Shown here: piece by piece, positions 34,743 through 44,055 of the stretch | Layout: the number at the start of each line of letters is the position of its first letter | How positions within the stretch are numbered: position 1 is the first letter of the stretch | Assembly (NCBI GenBank): GCA_028683385.1 | Contig: JAQUIJ010000010.1 | Location: 170,567 to 234,566, forward strand | DNA length: 64,000 nucleotides | Origin: Prolixibacteraceae bacterium | Lineage (GTDB): Bacteria > Bacteroidota > Bacteroidia > Bacteroidales > Prolixibacteraceae | Direction of reading: 5' to 3' | Position numbers and translations under genes: made by a program | Notes under the pieces: model-generated | What the model saw: only the letters and a program-made list of their open reading frames with translations | Database searches by the model: none | What the model was told of the DNA's origin: nothing

Positions 34743-35639
34743 TTAAAACCTTAATTTCTCGGTCATTAACCCAAACCGAAGGACATCCAACCTGTGACTG
34801 AAATACATGTTGTAATAATCCAACCCATGATAATATTGAACGAATAGCCCGATATCCTCCAGAAATTTAGGGTGATAATAAAAAGTAAAGCTCAGGTTAA
34901 GCCTGTCAGATGAAACCCGATCCCAATTATTCACATCACCAAACATCCAGGTAGCTTCTGCTTTAACCGAGATATCCGCATTTTTTCTGGGATATTGGTC
35001 ATTTTTTGCCGGAACCTTAAATATAGAAACCGCATTGTGCCAGCGAACTTTACTGTAAATTCTGTCGAGCTCTGAACTGCTTGAACCTGGCGGATGGATT
35101 TCAACAGATGATTTGAAAAACTGATAAGCATTTAGTCGTTTATTTACGTTTGTTACGATGAATCCCGGCTCAAAATAATTGGTAGCAAAATCTCCTGATT
35201 TTAAATTCAGATCGCCATTTTCCAGGAAAAAGTTTCCCTCCTGACCATTTGAATGATGTGCCAGCCGTACAAACAAACTTTTACTGCGTGAGTCCGAAAG
35301 GCTTTTCAACTGATAATAAATCGTTACCTGGGGCATATAACTTGGAGTGCGCACAGGGAAAGATTTTTCCTGATACATCCGGATAATAACCTGCGGTGTT
35401 AGTACGCCCATTAACCGGGAATTCTTACTTTCCCTGATATAGAAATTGGGGATCAGGTTTCCTTCAAACCATAACCGCTCAATGTTCCCAACATCAGATG
35501 GAAAAGTAATATAGCTATTCCCCTGGTTTGCCTGAGATATTACTGAAAGCCCAATCTGTGGTATTGAGTCTCTTTCCTGTCCTATGCCTGAAAGGACAAG
35601 AAATAGAGAAATCAAGATCAAAAGTGAGCATCGTTTCAT
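34743..35639 (-). CDS. Outer membrane phospholipase A (OMPLA)-like beta-barrel protein
   Basis: 298 residues with a signal peptide (CSLLILISLFLVLSGIG) and many alternating aromatic strands. The segment FVRLAHHSNGQEGNFF carries the OMPLA-like His-x-Ser-Asn-Gly active-site pattern, and a late YYHGLDYYNMYFSH resembles the calcium/dimer region of barrel ends. The family hydrolyses phospholipids misplaced in the outer leaflet. Similarity is by motif only, so confidence is moderate; a lipid-binding porin is the alternative. It lies 3 nt after the DUF2141 gene. Confidence 0.65.
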   Translation of the reverse strand: MKRCSLLILISLFLVLSGIGQERDSIPQIGLSVISQANQGNSYITFPSDVGNIERLWFEGNLIPNFYIRESKNSRLMGVLTPQVIIRMYQEKSFPVRTPSYMPQVTIYYQLKSLSDSRSKSLFVRLAHHSNGQEGNFFLENGDLNLKSGDFATNYFEPGFIVTNVNKRLNAYQFFKSSVEIHPPGSSSSELDRIYSKVRWHNAVSIFKVPAKNDQYPRKNADISVKAEATWMFGDVNNWDRVSSDRLNLSFTFYYHPKFLEDIGLFVQYYHGLDYYNMYFSHRLDVLRFGLMTEKLRF

Positions 35640-35642
35640 CCT

Positions 35643-36092
35643 TTATAAGTATATAATATTGACCTTTATCTTTTTATTGCCTAGTACACTAAAAGAGGAT
35701 TTTGCAAATGATGGCCGGTTTGAAAAACCAATGGACTGGAAATTGGAAAAACCGATACCCTCCTTGGGTAAGATGATTCCTTTTTTAATTTTCCCGTCAT
35801 TGTTTTCATCGTGCAAAATATTCACCGCATATTTTCCTTCCGGAAGGTTTTCGAATGTTACAGTCGATGCCCCGTTAATAATTTTTCCGGTAAGCTTTTT
35901 GAAATACTTTTTGTAATGCTCATCGGGGAATGCATCTTCTCTGTTATACAAGGCGAATTGTACAGTACCTTCTGAATTTCGCAATTCGCTCACATCAATT
36001 GTTAATGAGCAGGCTTCCTGCTTTTGATTACTGAATGAAGAAAGCAGTAGAACTGTCAAGAATGAAAGAAGGATTTTGATTGCCCCCTTCAT
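35643..36092 (-). CDS. DUF2141 secreted protein
   Basis: 149 residues with a signal peptide (LLSFLTVLLLSSFSN) and the DUF2141 pattern CSLTIDVSELRNSEGTVQFA, LPEGKYAVNILHDENNDGKI and GIGFSNFQSIGFSN. Function unknown; members are often next to outer-membrane or efflux genes. Its start overlaps the stop of the RND pump gene by 4 nt. Confidence 0.9.
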   Translation of the reverse strand: MKGAIKILLSFLTVLLLSSFSNQKQEACSLTIDVSELRNSEGTVQFALYNREDAFPDEHYKKYFKKLTGKIINGASTVTFENLPEGKYAVNILHDENNDGKIKKGIILPKEGIGFSNFQSIGFSNRPSFAKSSFSVLGNKKIKVNIIYL

Positions 36093-39000
36093 TTGATTTC
36101 TCCCTTCCTATTTGCGATTTTCTCTTTAATACGATCCACCGCATAATATACCATCGGAACTAAATAAACAGTCAGAATCATGGACGAAAGCAAACCTCCG
36201 ATGATCACCCAGGCCAGGCCGTTTTTCCATTCGCTGGCTGTACCTTTAGCCAATGCGATGGGCAACATTCCGATGGCCATGGCAAGCGTGGTCATTAAAA
36301 TGGGGCGCATTCGTTCTTTCCCTGCAATGATCAAGGCTTCTTTGTAATGTTTGCCCTGTGCTTTCAACTGGTTGGTAAAATCCACAATCAGGATCGCATT
36401 TTTTGTGACCAGCCCCATAAGCATGATTAACCCCAACTGTGCAAATAAAGTCAGGTGATTTAGCGATAAGTTTAAGGCAAGGAATGCGCCAATGGCTGCC
36501 ATTGGTATAGCAAATAAAGCCACAAACGGATAAATGTAGCTGTCATAAAGGGCTACCATGATTAGGTAAATCAGTATAAATGAGATTAAAAGAACTGAAC
36601 CCAACGCTCCGAAACTTTCATTTTGAGTTTTGATATCAGCCCCCCAGGTTAATTTTACACCTTCGGGCAATGGTTGCGTTTTCAGAAAACTTATTGCCTC
36701 ATCAGCAAGTGTACCCGATGGCCTGCCAAACGATTCGGAAGTGATAGTTACCGATGGTTGGCGGTCAAGCCTTTCGAGCAACGAAGGCGAATTATCCTGC
36801 CTGACTTCAGCAAATTGAGATACTTCAATTGGTATGTTCATTGGGTTGACGATGGAAAGACGCTGCACATCTTCAAAGTTTTTCCGGTCAAAATCATCCA
36901 GCCATATCCTTACCGGATATTCGGTTCCATTTTCGGTTAACGAGGCATCATCGTTTCCGGTGAAGGCAGTCCTTAAATTTAACCCGACATAAGCAGTTGT
37001 TAATCCCAACCGCTGCATCTTATCTTTGTGGGGGATCACCTTGAATTCAGGGCTACCTTCTTCAACTGATAACTGGACATTATCGGCTCCCGGTATTTTT
37101 TCAATCACCATTTTCAATTCGTTCCCGGTTTTCATAACCAAACTCAGGTCGCTTCCGCTCAGGGTTATTTTTATAGGCGCCTGTTTTGGCAATAAGCCCA
37201 GAACTGCCATTGAAAAGTTAACGCCCGAAAATTGCTTTTTCAACTCTTCGCGAAGCGATTTCATAAACGCTTCAGTTTTGATGTCCCTTTCCTTTTCCGG
37301 CTTTAACTGTATGGTAAATTCGGTTAAATTGGCCGAGCCAACTCCAAGGCTGCCGATGCCTGTGCTTGGCCCGGCAATGTTGCTGAAAAGTGTGGCTACT
37401 TCAGGCTGTTGAAGAATAAAGTTTTCTACCTGCTGAGTTCTGATATTGTTCTCCTGAACGGTTGTTGTTTTATCATATTCCAGATTCAAACGAAACTTTC
37501 CCTGATCTCCGGTTGACATCATTTCTTTTCCGATAATGCCTTGTTTCATCATCACCCCAGTCATTACCAACAGGAAAATAACTATTCCGGTAAAGATGAG
37601 TTTATGGCTAAGAACCCATTCCAACTGACGGCCATACCAGTCGATGAAAGTTGTCAATTGCCTTTCAAACCAAAGCAAAAAACGGTTCATGAAGTTGGTC
37701 GGTTGTAAATCTTCCTTTTTGCCTATTCTCGAAGCCAGCCAGGGAACCAGAGTAAAACCCACCAATAAGCTGGTAAGTGTCGATGTTATTACTACGATTG
37801 AAAATTGTTTCAGCATATCGGCCACAAATACCTGCAAAAACAGAATAGGTAAGAATACAACCACATCAACCAGGGTAATTGAAATGGCTGAAAATCCAAT
37901 TTCCATACGTCCTTCCAATGCCGCGGTTTCCTTGTCTTTTCCCATATCGAGGTGTCGCTGAATGTTTTCCAGAATTACGATAGCATCATCTACCAGGATT
38001 CCGATGATTAACGACATGGCCAGCAAAGTCATCAGGTTTAAGGTGAAGCCCATCAGCCACATTACGGCAAACGCGGTAATTAATGAGGTTGGGATTGCAA
38101 TTAAAACGATCAACGAGTTCCGGTAGCTTCGCAAAAACAGGAACATAACCAGTGAAACCAGGATTACCGCTAAAATCAGGTCGTCAACTACTGAATTTAC
38201 TGCCGCAATGGTCATGTCGGTTGAATCATCGGCAACAACAAATATCACCCCGTAGTTGGTGTTTGCACTTTCGATTTGCTTGAGTTTCGTGTGAACTAAT
38301 TTTGAAACCTCTACCGCGTTCGCATCGCCTTGTTTTTTCAGCAAAAGGCCTATTCCGTTTGTACCGTTGTATCGACTTACCGAACTTATTTCTTTCACCC
38401 CATCGATCACGGTTGCCACATCTTTTACATAGACCGGCATTCCCGGCTCAGGCATAGCAACCTGCACATTCATGATGTCGTTTACGCTCGAAAATTTTCC
38501 GGTCAGACGAACTGAATTACTTTCCTTATCGGTCTGCGCTTTACCGGCGGGCAAATCAATTCCTGAGCGGTTAATGGCCTCAACCACCTGATAAAGTGAT
38601 ATTTTATACAGTTTCAGTTTATCCTGATTGGCCTTCACTTGAATTTCACGTTCTTCGCCGCCAAGCAGCGTAATTTCAGCCACCCCTTTCAATTGTTGAA
38701 TTTGTGGCAGATATTCGTCCTTCATTTTCTGGAAGAATTCAGTCGCGGGCAAGCTACTTGTTGCACTGATCGAAATGATTGGCAAATCGTTGGGCGAAAC
38801 CTTGCTCATCACCGGACTCAAAATGTCTGCCGGAAGATCTTTTTTAATATTGTCTATATACCGCTGGGCATCCTGCATGGCAATGCTCAGGTTCGTTCCG
38901 TATTTGAGGTTGGCAATAATAACAGAGGCGTTGGGCATCGACTTGGTTTCCAGATAATCGACTCCTTCGAGATTCGACAAGGCATCCTCTATTTTCCTTG

Positions 39001-39190
39001 AAACAGAGGTTTCTACTTCATTGGGTTCGGCGCCTGGGTACATTGTTTTTATTACCACCACAGGCTGGTTGAAGTCGGGCAACAGTTCATACCCCAGGTT
39101 TGTAAATCCAATGATTCCCAACAAGGCAAATACGCTGAAAAGAACGATGATCAGCGATGGACGATTGATTGCTATTTTTGTAATGTTCAT
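36089..39190 (-). CDS. RND efflux pump, inner-membrane transporter subunit (AcrB/MdtB type)
   Basis: 1033 residues, normal for RND permeases. Twelve membrane segments in two halves with large periplasmic loops after TM1 and TM7. TM4 carries the proton-relay acids in LIIGILVDDAIVILENIQRH. The opening NITKIAINRPSLIIVLFSVF is typical. It exports drugs, lipophilic compounds or metals together with the adaptor and TolC proteins encoded upstream. The order TolC, adaptor, permease is standard but a four-helix-bundle gene is inserted before this gene. Confidence 0.95.
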   Translation of the reverse strand: MNITKIAINRPSLIIVLFSVFALLGIIGFTNLGYELLPDFNQPVVVIKTMYPGAEPNEVETSVSRKIEDALSNLEGVDYLETKSMPNASVIIANLKYGTNLSIAMQDAQRYIDNIKKDLPADILSPVMSKVSPNDLPIISISATSSLPATEFFQKMKDEYLPQIQQLKGVAEITLLGGEEREIQVKANQDKLKLYKISLYQVVEAINRSGIDLPAGKAQTDKESNSVRLTGKFSSVNDIMNVQVAMPEPGMPVYVKDVATVIDGVKEISSVSRYNGTNGIGLLLKKQGDANAVEVSKLVHTKLKQIESANTNYGVIFVVADDSTDMTIAAVNSVVDDLILAVILVSLVMFLFLRSYRNSLIVLIAIPTSLITAFAVMWLMGFTLNLMTLLAMSLIIGILVDDAIVILENIQRHLDMGKDKETAALEGRMEIGFSAISITLVDVVVFLPILFLQVFVADMLKQFSIVVITSTLTSLLVGFTLVPWLASRIGKKEDLQPTNFMNRFLLWFERQLTTFIDWYGRQLEWVLSHKLIFTGIVIFLLVMTGVMMKQGIIGKEMMSTGDQGKFRLNLEYDKTTTVQENNIRTQQVENFILQQPEVATLFSNIAGPSTGIGSLGVGSANLTEFTIQLKPEKERDIKTEAFMKSLREELKKQFSGVNFSMAVLGLLPKQAPIKITLSGSDLSLVMKTGNELKMVIEKIPGADNVQLSVEEGSPEFKVIPHKDKMQRLGLTTAYVGLNLRTAFTGNDDASLTENGTEYPVRIWLDDFDRKNFEDVQRLSIVNPMNIPIEVSQFAEVRQDNSPSLLERLDRQPSVTITSESFGRPSGTLADEAISFLKTQPLPEGVKLTWGADIKTQNESFGALGSVLLISFILIYLIMVALYDSYIYPFVALFAIPMAAIGAFLALNLSLNHLTLFAQLGLIMLMGLVTKNAILIVDFTNQLKAQGKHYKEALIIAGKERMRPILMTTLAMAIGMLPIALAKGTASEWKNGLAWVIIGGLLSSMILTVYLVPMVYYAVDRIKEKIANRKGEIK

Positions 39191-39200
39191 CTTCTTTCAA

Positions 39201-39595
39201 TTAAAAATTACGAATTACGAATTACGGTTTTTTGCTGTGACTTGAATTTTACCGAGAATTTTACAAATTTCTTCGGCATCATTATACAGGCTTTCAAATT
39301 CGCTTTTTGTGATATAATCTGTGGCATGCAAAAGTTTAAGCCAATAGATACTTTCTCTTGCTTCTTTATATGCAATTCCCAATTTATTCAAGAAGTCCTT
39401 GTCTGAAACACCACCAATTGCTTCTTCTACATTCGCTCCAATAGAAGTTCCGCTTCTTAGTAGTTGCTTTGATAAAATATATTCTTTCTTTTCTGCTATC
39501 AGGAATTTGTAGAAGTTTACAATTCTTATGGCAAAAACAAATGACTTATCTTGTATTATATTATCTGTTTTCATGTTCGTAATTTTTAATTCGTA
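39201..39595. repeat. Inverted AT-rich repeats flanking the four-helix-bundle gene
   Basis: TTAAAAATTACG at 39201-39212 and CGTAATTTTTAA at 39578-39589 are perfect 12-bp inverted copies enclosing the gene at 39215-39574. The left side continues with two more GAATTACG units. A related TGTAATTTTTAATTTTTAAT word lies at 40662-40681 before the adaptor gene. The arrangement looks like a small mobile cassette. Confidence 0.6.
39215..39574 (-). CDS. Four-helix-bundle protein (S23/IVS-encoded type)
   Basis: 119 residues. Pattern of the family: FVFAIRIVNFYKFLIAEKKE, LSKQLLRSGTSIGANVEEAI, then KLGIAYKEARESIYWLKLLH and SLYNDAEEICKIL. Such proteins are encoded in 23S rRNA intervening sequences and as free genes; Avd of diversity-generating retroelements is a relative. 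They bind nucleic acid weakly. It interrupts the adaptor-permease pair and its stop codon lies within the flanking repeat, which argues for recent insertion of a cassette. Confidence 0.9.
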   Translation of the reverse strand: MKTDNIIQDKSFVFAIRIVNFYKFLIAEKKEYILSKQLLRSGTSIGANVEEAIGGVSDKDFLNKLGIAYKEARESIYWLKLLHATDYITKSEFESLYNDAEEICKILGKIQVTAKNRNS

Positions 39596-40644
39596 TTTGA
39601 AATGACATTTGCCCCATCGAAAAGATTGATAAACCCGTTGGTAATTATTACATCGCCTTCGGTTAAACCACTTGAAACCTGTACTTTATTTTGAACCCGG
39701 GTTGAAGTGGTGATGTTTTGAAGAACGGCTTTACCATTTTTGATCTGATAAACCTGTGGCTGAATGTTGGTTCCAACAATAGCAGATGCCGGGATGATGA
39801 TTAACTTTTCGTCTCCATCGTTTTTCAGCTGTACATTTCCAAACATTCCTGATTTGATTTTTAAATCGGCGGTGTTGTTTACCGAAAATTGTACCGGAAA
39901 ACTATTTCCCATATTGGCTTTGCTGCCCGTCATGGTCACTTTTCCCGACAGCACCGTTTCCGGAAAAGCATCTGCGGAAAGCGCGTATTGTTGATTGGTT
40001 TCGAACTGACTTAACTCCTGTTCAGGAACATTTACGGTAAACTTCAGGCTTGAGATGTCTGTGATTTGGAGTAAAGGTATTCCCGGTGCCGCGAAGGCTC
40101 CTTCTTCTGTAAGTTTCGCTGTAACAATTCCGCTGAAAGGCGCATTAATAGTCGTTTTATTGATTTGCTCCACTAAGGTAGCCTTCTGTACTTTTGCTGA
40201 TTTTAAAGCCAATTCGGTCTTTTCTAACTGAACGCCCTGAATGGCATCTGCATGGGCAAGCACGGTATAGCGTTTTACATCCGATTCCAATCCTTCAATC
40301 TGAATTTCAACGGTTTGTAATTGTAGTTTCAGTAAAGAGTTGTCCAGTTGAACCAAAGCCTGACCTTTTCGGACAACGCTTCCAGCATCCACCAGAACTG
40401 AGTTTATCTTGCCCTGAATATCTGCACTGATTCTTGTCTCTTTGTTGGGCTCAAAAGTTCCTGTGTAATAAATATCATTTTTAACACGTTCAAGCTTCAG
40501 GGTAATGGCCTGCACATTTATTGCCTGCTCTTTATCGTATTGATAAACCCTGCTGACAGTGGTTTCTTTATTGGTTTTCAGGCGAATTACCACGATGGCT
40601 ATTAACGCCACTGCCACAATTATATAAATGATCGCTTTTTTCAT
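39586..40644 (-). CDS. RND efflux periplasmic adaptor (membrane fusion protein)
   Basis: 352 residues from the ATG at 40644 (MKKAIIYIIVAVALIAIVVI), which follows an AAGGAA site; a longer frame to 40686 starts within AT repeat DNA and is less likely. One N-terminal anchor, the lipoyl-like GKINSVLVDAGSVVRKGQAL, a coiled hairpin (~100-165) and barrel/MP domains (INAPFSGIVTAKLTEEGAFA). It links the RND permease and the TolC channel. Confidence 0.92.
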   Translation of the reverse strand: MKKAIIYIIVAVALIAIVVIRLKTNKETTVSRVYQYDKEQAINVQAITLKLERVKNDIYYTGTFEPNKETRISADIQGKINSVLVDAGSVVRKGQALVQLDNSLLKLQLQTVEIQIEGLESDVKRYTVLAHADAIQGVQLEKTELALKSAKVQKATLVEQINKTTINAPFSGIVTAKLTEEGAFAAPGIPLLQITDISSLKFTVNVPEQELSQFETNQQYALSADAFPETVLSGKVTMTGSKANMGNSFPVQFSVNNTADLKIKSGMFGNVQLKNDGDEKLIIIPASAIVGTNIQPQVYQIKNGKAVLQNITTSTRVQNKVQVSSGLTEGDVIITNGFINLFDGANVISNTN

Positions 40645-40669
40645 TTCCTTGATTTTTAATTTGTAATTT

Positions 40670-42007
40670 TTAATTTTTAATTGCAATCAGGTTTCCTGTT
40701 ACCCGTTTGTATTCCAGTTCTGCCTTTCGAAGATTTACCATTGCAACGATATAGTTTTGCTGTGCTTCGCGTAAAGAATTGTCGGTCAGCAGCAAATCGG
40801 TTATGGTTGCCATTCCTTGTTTGTTTTGAAGCACGGTATTGTTGTAAATCTTTTTTGCCAGTTTTATTTGATCGTCAACAGTAGCAATGTTTTGGTTTGC
40901 AAGTGCATATTGCATTTCGGCATTAATCAGGTCGAGTTTCGATTTTTCGGATACCAGTTCTTTCTGAATATTTGTTTTCTGTATGTCTATCTTTTTCTGT
41001 ACAATCTTGTGCTTTGTAATTGCACCATTGAACAGTGGGATCGACAATTGAGCGCCAACATAACCGATTGGATGAAAATTGAAAAAGCTGTTGGTGCCAG
41101 TATTCCCATAACCAGTTGTACCATAGACTCCATAAGCGCCCAGCGAGGGCAGTTTTGATTGACGAAGCCCTTTAAGTTCAGCATAATTAAATTGTAATTT
41201 TTTATCAATCAACTTCATGTCAGTAGTCGCCTGAACCTGAGTATCCAATTGAGCCAATGAGTTTTCAGTTATTGCAACCTGGATGGTATCAGAAATTGGT
41301 TTTCCCATTAGAAATTTGAGTGCATTTAGCACTTGCTGCTGCTGCGAAAAAACAGTTTTTCTTTGATTGGCTATCTGATCCAACTGTAGCTGGAGTCTGT
41401 CAACATCAGTTCCTTTTGCAATTTGTTGCTGGTGCAGCAAGGTGGTCGTTTGCAGTAGTTTATTGGTATTGATCATGTTGCTGTCTAAAAAAACCAGTTG
41501 ATTCAGCAAAATTTGTGCATTGTAGTAGGCGTTCGAAACTTCCAGCACAACATCTTCGTCGGTTTTAGTTTTCTGAATTTCTGACAGTTCACTAGCTATC
41601 CGTGTTGTCTTTATCGCACCTAAAGCTGATGGGTTGTAAATTGGCACAGTTAGTTGCAAATTGGCATTCAGGCTTTGTGGTACACCAAATTGTACTTCTT
41701 TATAGGTGCCTGCAGGACCACCAAAAGCTTCAGCAGGCATTAGCTGATAAGGCAAATCGGTATAATAGCGATAATCAGTCATCCCATTCAATTTTGGAAA
41801 CAGATTGCCTTTGGTTTCCTTGTTTTTCTCATTTGCCAGAAAAACATCCTGTTGTGATAGTTTGATCGTGCGGTTATATTGCAACGCAGTATCAATACAT
41901 TGCTCCAGCGAGAGGGGTTGTGCCGATAGGATTCCAGAAAACTGAATAAGAATCAGGACAAGGACTGTTCTTGTTATTTTTTGATGTAAGTTAATATTCA
42001 CTAACAT
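40670..42007 (-). CDS. TolC-family outer membrane efflux channel
   Basis: 445 residues with a signal peptide (TRTVLVLILIQFSGILSAQP) and the tandem OEP repeats of long coiled helices (SLEQCIDTALQYNRTIKLSQ at ~30-50; KLDLINAEMQYALANQNIAT at ~350). It provides the exit duct for the pump. It is the first structural gene of the efflux operon, 21 nt after a small four-helix membrane protein gene. Confidence 0.93.
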   Translation of the reverse strand: MLVNINLHQKITRTVLVLILIQFSGILSAQPLSLEQCIDTALQYNRTIKLSQQDVFLANEKNKETKGNLFPKLNGMTDYRYYTDLPYQLMPAEAFGGPAGTYKEVQFGVPQSLNANLQLTVPIYNPSALGAIKTTRIASELSEIQKTKTDEDVVLEVSNAYYNAQILLNQLVFLDSNMINTNKLLQTTTLLHQQQIAKGTDVDRLQLQLDQIANQRKTVFSQQQQVLNALKFLMGKPISDTIQVAITENSLAQLDTQVQATTDMKLIDKKLQFNYAELKGLRQSKLPSLGAYGVYGTTGYGNTGTNSFFNFHPIGYVGAQLSIPLFNGAITKHKIVQKKIDIQKTNIQKELVSEKSKLDLINAEMQYALANQNIATVDDQIKLAKKIYNNTVLQNKQGMATITDLLLTDNSLREAQQNYIVAMVNLRKAELEYKRVTGNLIAIKN

Positions 42008-42028
42008 GATTGAGCAAATTTTTTTAGG

Positions 42029-42421
42029 TTACTGTTTATTATTTTTTGTTATCGTGAAATAAGCAAGCCCTGAAAAGACAAGCGTTACAGTTGTCCTGAA
42101 TGCCATCGCGCCAATTGTCTTTGTTTCGTACATACCACCAGCTTTGATGTGAATAAATAACCCCACAAATGCCAGTAGAAGCACTAATGCTGAAATGCCT
42201 AATAAAGAAGCTGTCCATTTTTTACTTTCGATAAATCCATAAGCGGCTGATAGGTAGAATAGACTACTTAGAAAATTGGCCCAAACAATAAACAGTACAT
42301 AATTGCCTTCCTGAGCTCTGACTCCAAATAAATCAAATATGACAGAGCTACTCAGGAACAAGGTAAGTAAACCAAAAGCGGCTAATACTGATGCAAACAG
42401 ATAAGGAAGTGCTTTTTTCAT
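42029..42421 (-). CDS. Small four-helix membrane protein, unknown
   Basis: 130 residues with four hydrophobic segments (LFASVLAAFGLLTLFLSSSV, LFIVWANFLSSLFYLSAAYG, LLGISALVLLLAFVGLF, MAFRTTVTLVFSGLAYFTIT). No family recognised. It begins 2 nt after the TetR gene stop and precedes tolC, so it is probably part of the efflux operon. Confidence 0.8.
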   Translation of the reverse strand: MKKALPYLFASVLAAFGLLTLFLSSSVIFDLFGVRAQEGNYVLFIVWANFLSSLFYLSAAYGFIESKKWTASLLGISALVLLLAFVGLFIHIKAGGMYETKTIGAMAFRTTVTLVFSGLAYFTITKNNKQ

Positions 42422-42423
42422 TC

Positions 42424-43008
42424 TTATTTATTTTTAATTAATGTTAGCACAGATTGTATCATTTTATTTCCGGTTTCATTTATGTTGAACTGGAAATCCT
42501 CTAACCTCCATCTGAACATCTGTAACCTGAAAGTCCCCATCAGAATGTACATTAAATCCTCAAAAGGAACAGTATTTGAAAATACTCCCTTCTGCTGTCC
42601 TTCAAGCAAAATCGGGAATAAATTTTTAACAATTATCCCAAGCAGTTTGAGGATTGCTTCATTAATACTTTGACTTTCTTTCAATAAGCCATCAGAAAAA
42701 ACAGCAACCACGAAATATCGGTGATTTTCGAAAAAAGCAAACTGGCTTTGGAACATGGTCGTAAATTTTGCATCCGGCTCATCAGTAGCACGAATAGCAT
42801 TCTGTAGTCTCTCATCAATTGTTAACGCCAGATATTCCAGCATAGCCAAGATAATTTCCTCTTTACTTTTAAAATGCCGATAAATGGCACTTTCCGAAAA
42901 TTGCATTTCTTTTGCCAGATTTTTGATTGTCAATCCACTTACACCTGAAGAGGTGAGTATTTTCCCGGCTGATTCAATGATCTCTAACTGACGTGGAGTA
43001 ATATCCAT
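42424..43008 (-). CDS. TetR/AcrR-family regulator heading the efflux operon
   Basis: 194 residues. HTH in LEIIESAGKILTSSGVSGLT and LAKEMQFSESAIYRHFKSKE. The C-terminal domain reads like AcrR-type ligand-binding regions. It is first in the TetR, membrane protein, TolC, adaptor, RND series and likely represses the operon, relieved by a pump substrate. Confidence 0.92.
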   Translation of the reverse strand: MDITPRQLEIIESAGKILTSSGVSGLTIKNLAKEMQFSESAIYRHFKSKEEIILAMLEYLALTIDERLQNAIRATDEPDAKFTTMFQSQFAFFENHRYFVVAVFSDGLLKESQSINEAILKLLGIIVKNLFPILLEGQQKGVFSNTVPFEDLMYILMGTFRLQMFRWRLEDFQFNINETGNKMIQSVLTLIKNK

Positions 43009-43042
43009 GATGATTTAATTTTAGTATTCTAATATATTTGAC

Positions 43043-43381
43043 TTAAAGCACTTTGGTTAAACTAACCGGCCGGGGTGCTTTAACAACAAGAATCCGGGTT
43101 AAACTACTTGTATCATTACTGATATAATGTACAATCTCCGCAGGACTTTCAACAAGCGTATCTGCTTGGCATACTTCACTTTCGTCACCAATATGTATGG
43201 TTGGAGTACCTTCAACAACGAAGAAAAATACATCAACCGGCGTTTTGTGTGGTTTCAGACTTTCGCCTGGCTTTAAAGCCATAAGCATTGCCTGAGCCGT
43301 TGCTTTGTTATACATTTCCCGAACATCAATTTTGTGTGGGGTATCTTTTACTTCCTGTTCCTGATATTTTGTAATTTTCAT
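43043..43381 (-). CDS. Cupin-domain protein
   Basis: 112 residues, a single cupin barrel: PGESLKPHKTPVDVFFFVVEGTP is the first cupin motif (His residues) and ESPAEIVHYISNDTSSLTRI the second. Small cupins bind metal and act as isomerases, dioxygenases or sensors. It lies 34 nt upstream of the TetR gene; a link with the efflux operon is possible. Confidence 0.88.
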   Translation of the reverse strand: MKITKYQEQEVKDTPHKIDVREMYNKATAQAMLMALKPGESLKPHKTPVDVFFFVVEGTPTIHIGDESEVCQADTLVESPAEIVHYISNDTSSLTRILVVKAPRPVSLTKVL

Positions 43382-43563
43382 TTTTTACGAATTAAAATTA
43401 AGTAAGTGAATATTCACACACAAAGATAACGCAAAAGATTTTTCATCTCCAAGAGAAAGTTGAAAATATTTTATTTTTTAGACAATTCGCATATCCAAAT
43501 AACCAAAAAATCATATGATTCTCAAAAAATGAGTTACTTTTAGGCCATTCGAAATACAATAAA

Positions 43564-44055
43564 ATGTATAAGCTTCTTTTCATTCTCCTACTCGTATTTT
43601 CAGTAAACCAACTCAAAGCCCAGCAAACGATTTCTTTTGGTTCGGGAGGTTACGAAAATTACAATTTAGCCTTCACTCAAAAATGGGGCTGGAACAGTTA
43701 CCAAATAGGATTCGGTTTAAAACCGCCATTCAAACTCGTAACCAGCAACTATACTCTTTCACTTGCTGTATTCTGGGACAAAACGGGCAAGTTTACCGGC
43801 CCCCGGTGGCCTGTTTATTTAGTAAACCGGTTCACGTTTTGGGAAAAAGACAATGATTATTACAACTGGAACGTATTAACTTCAGGAATAGGCATCGGAG
43901 GTAAAATATTTGTATTTAAAAAAACAGGTATTTACTACGAGATAGCGCCAACGGTGTCCTTTGTAACGAATTACGAACGAAAAACATTTGAGAAAATAGG
44001 GTGGCCCAAATTGTTTAACATGAATTATGGAGTAGGCATATTTAAACAATTTTGA
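43564..44055 (+). CDS. Secreted beta-rich (possible outer-membrane) protein, unknown
   Basis: 163 residues with a signal peptide (LLFILLLVFSVNQLKAQ) and repeated aromatic strands (YENYNLAFTQKWGWNSYQIG, FPKLFNMNYGVGIFKQF-like end). It may be a small barrel. The stop codon overlaps the ATG of the next gene (TGATG), so the two are co-translated. Confidence 0.65.
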   Translation: MYKLLFILLLVFSVNQLKAQQTISFGSGGYENYNLAFTQKWGWNSYQIGFGLKPPFKLVTSNYTLSLAVFWDKTGKFTGPRWPVYLVNRFTFWEKDNDYYNWNVLTSGIGIGGKIFVFKKTGIYYEIAPTVSFVTNYERKTFEKIGWPKLFNMNYGVGIFKQF

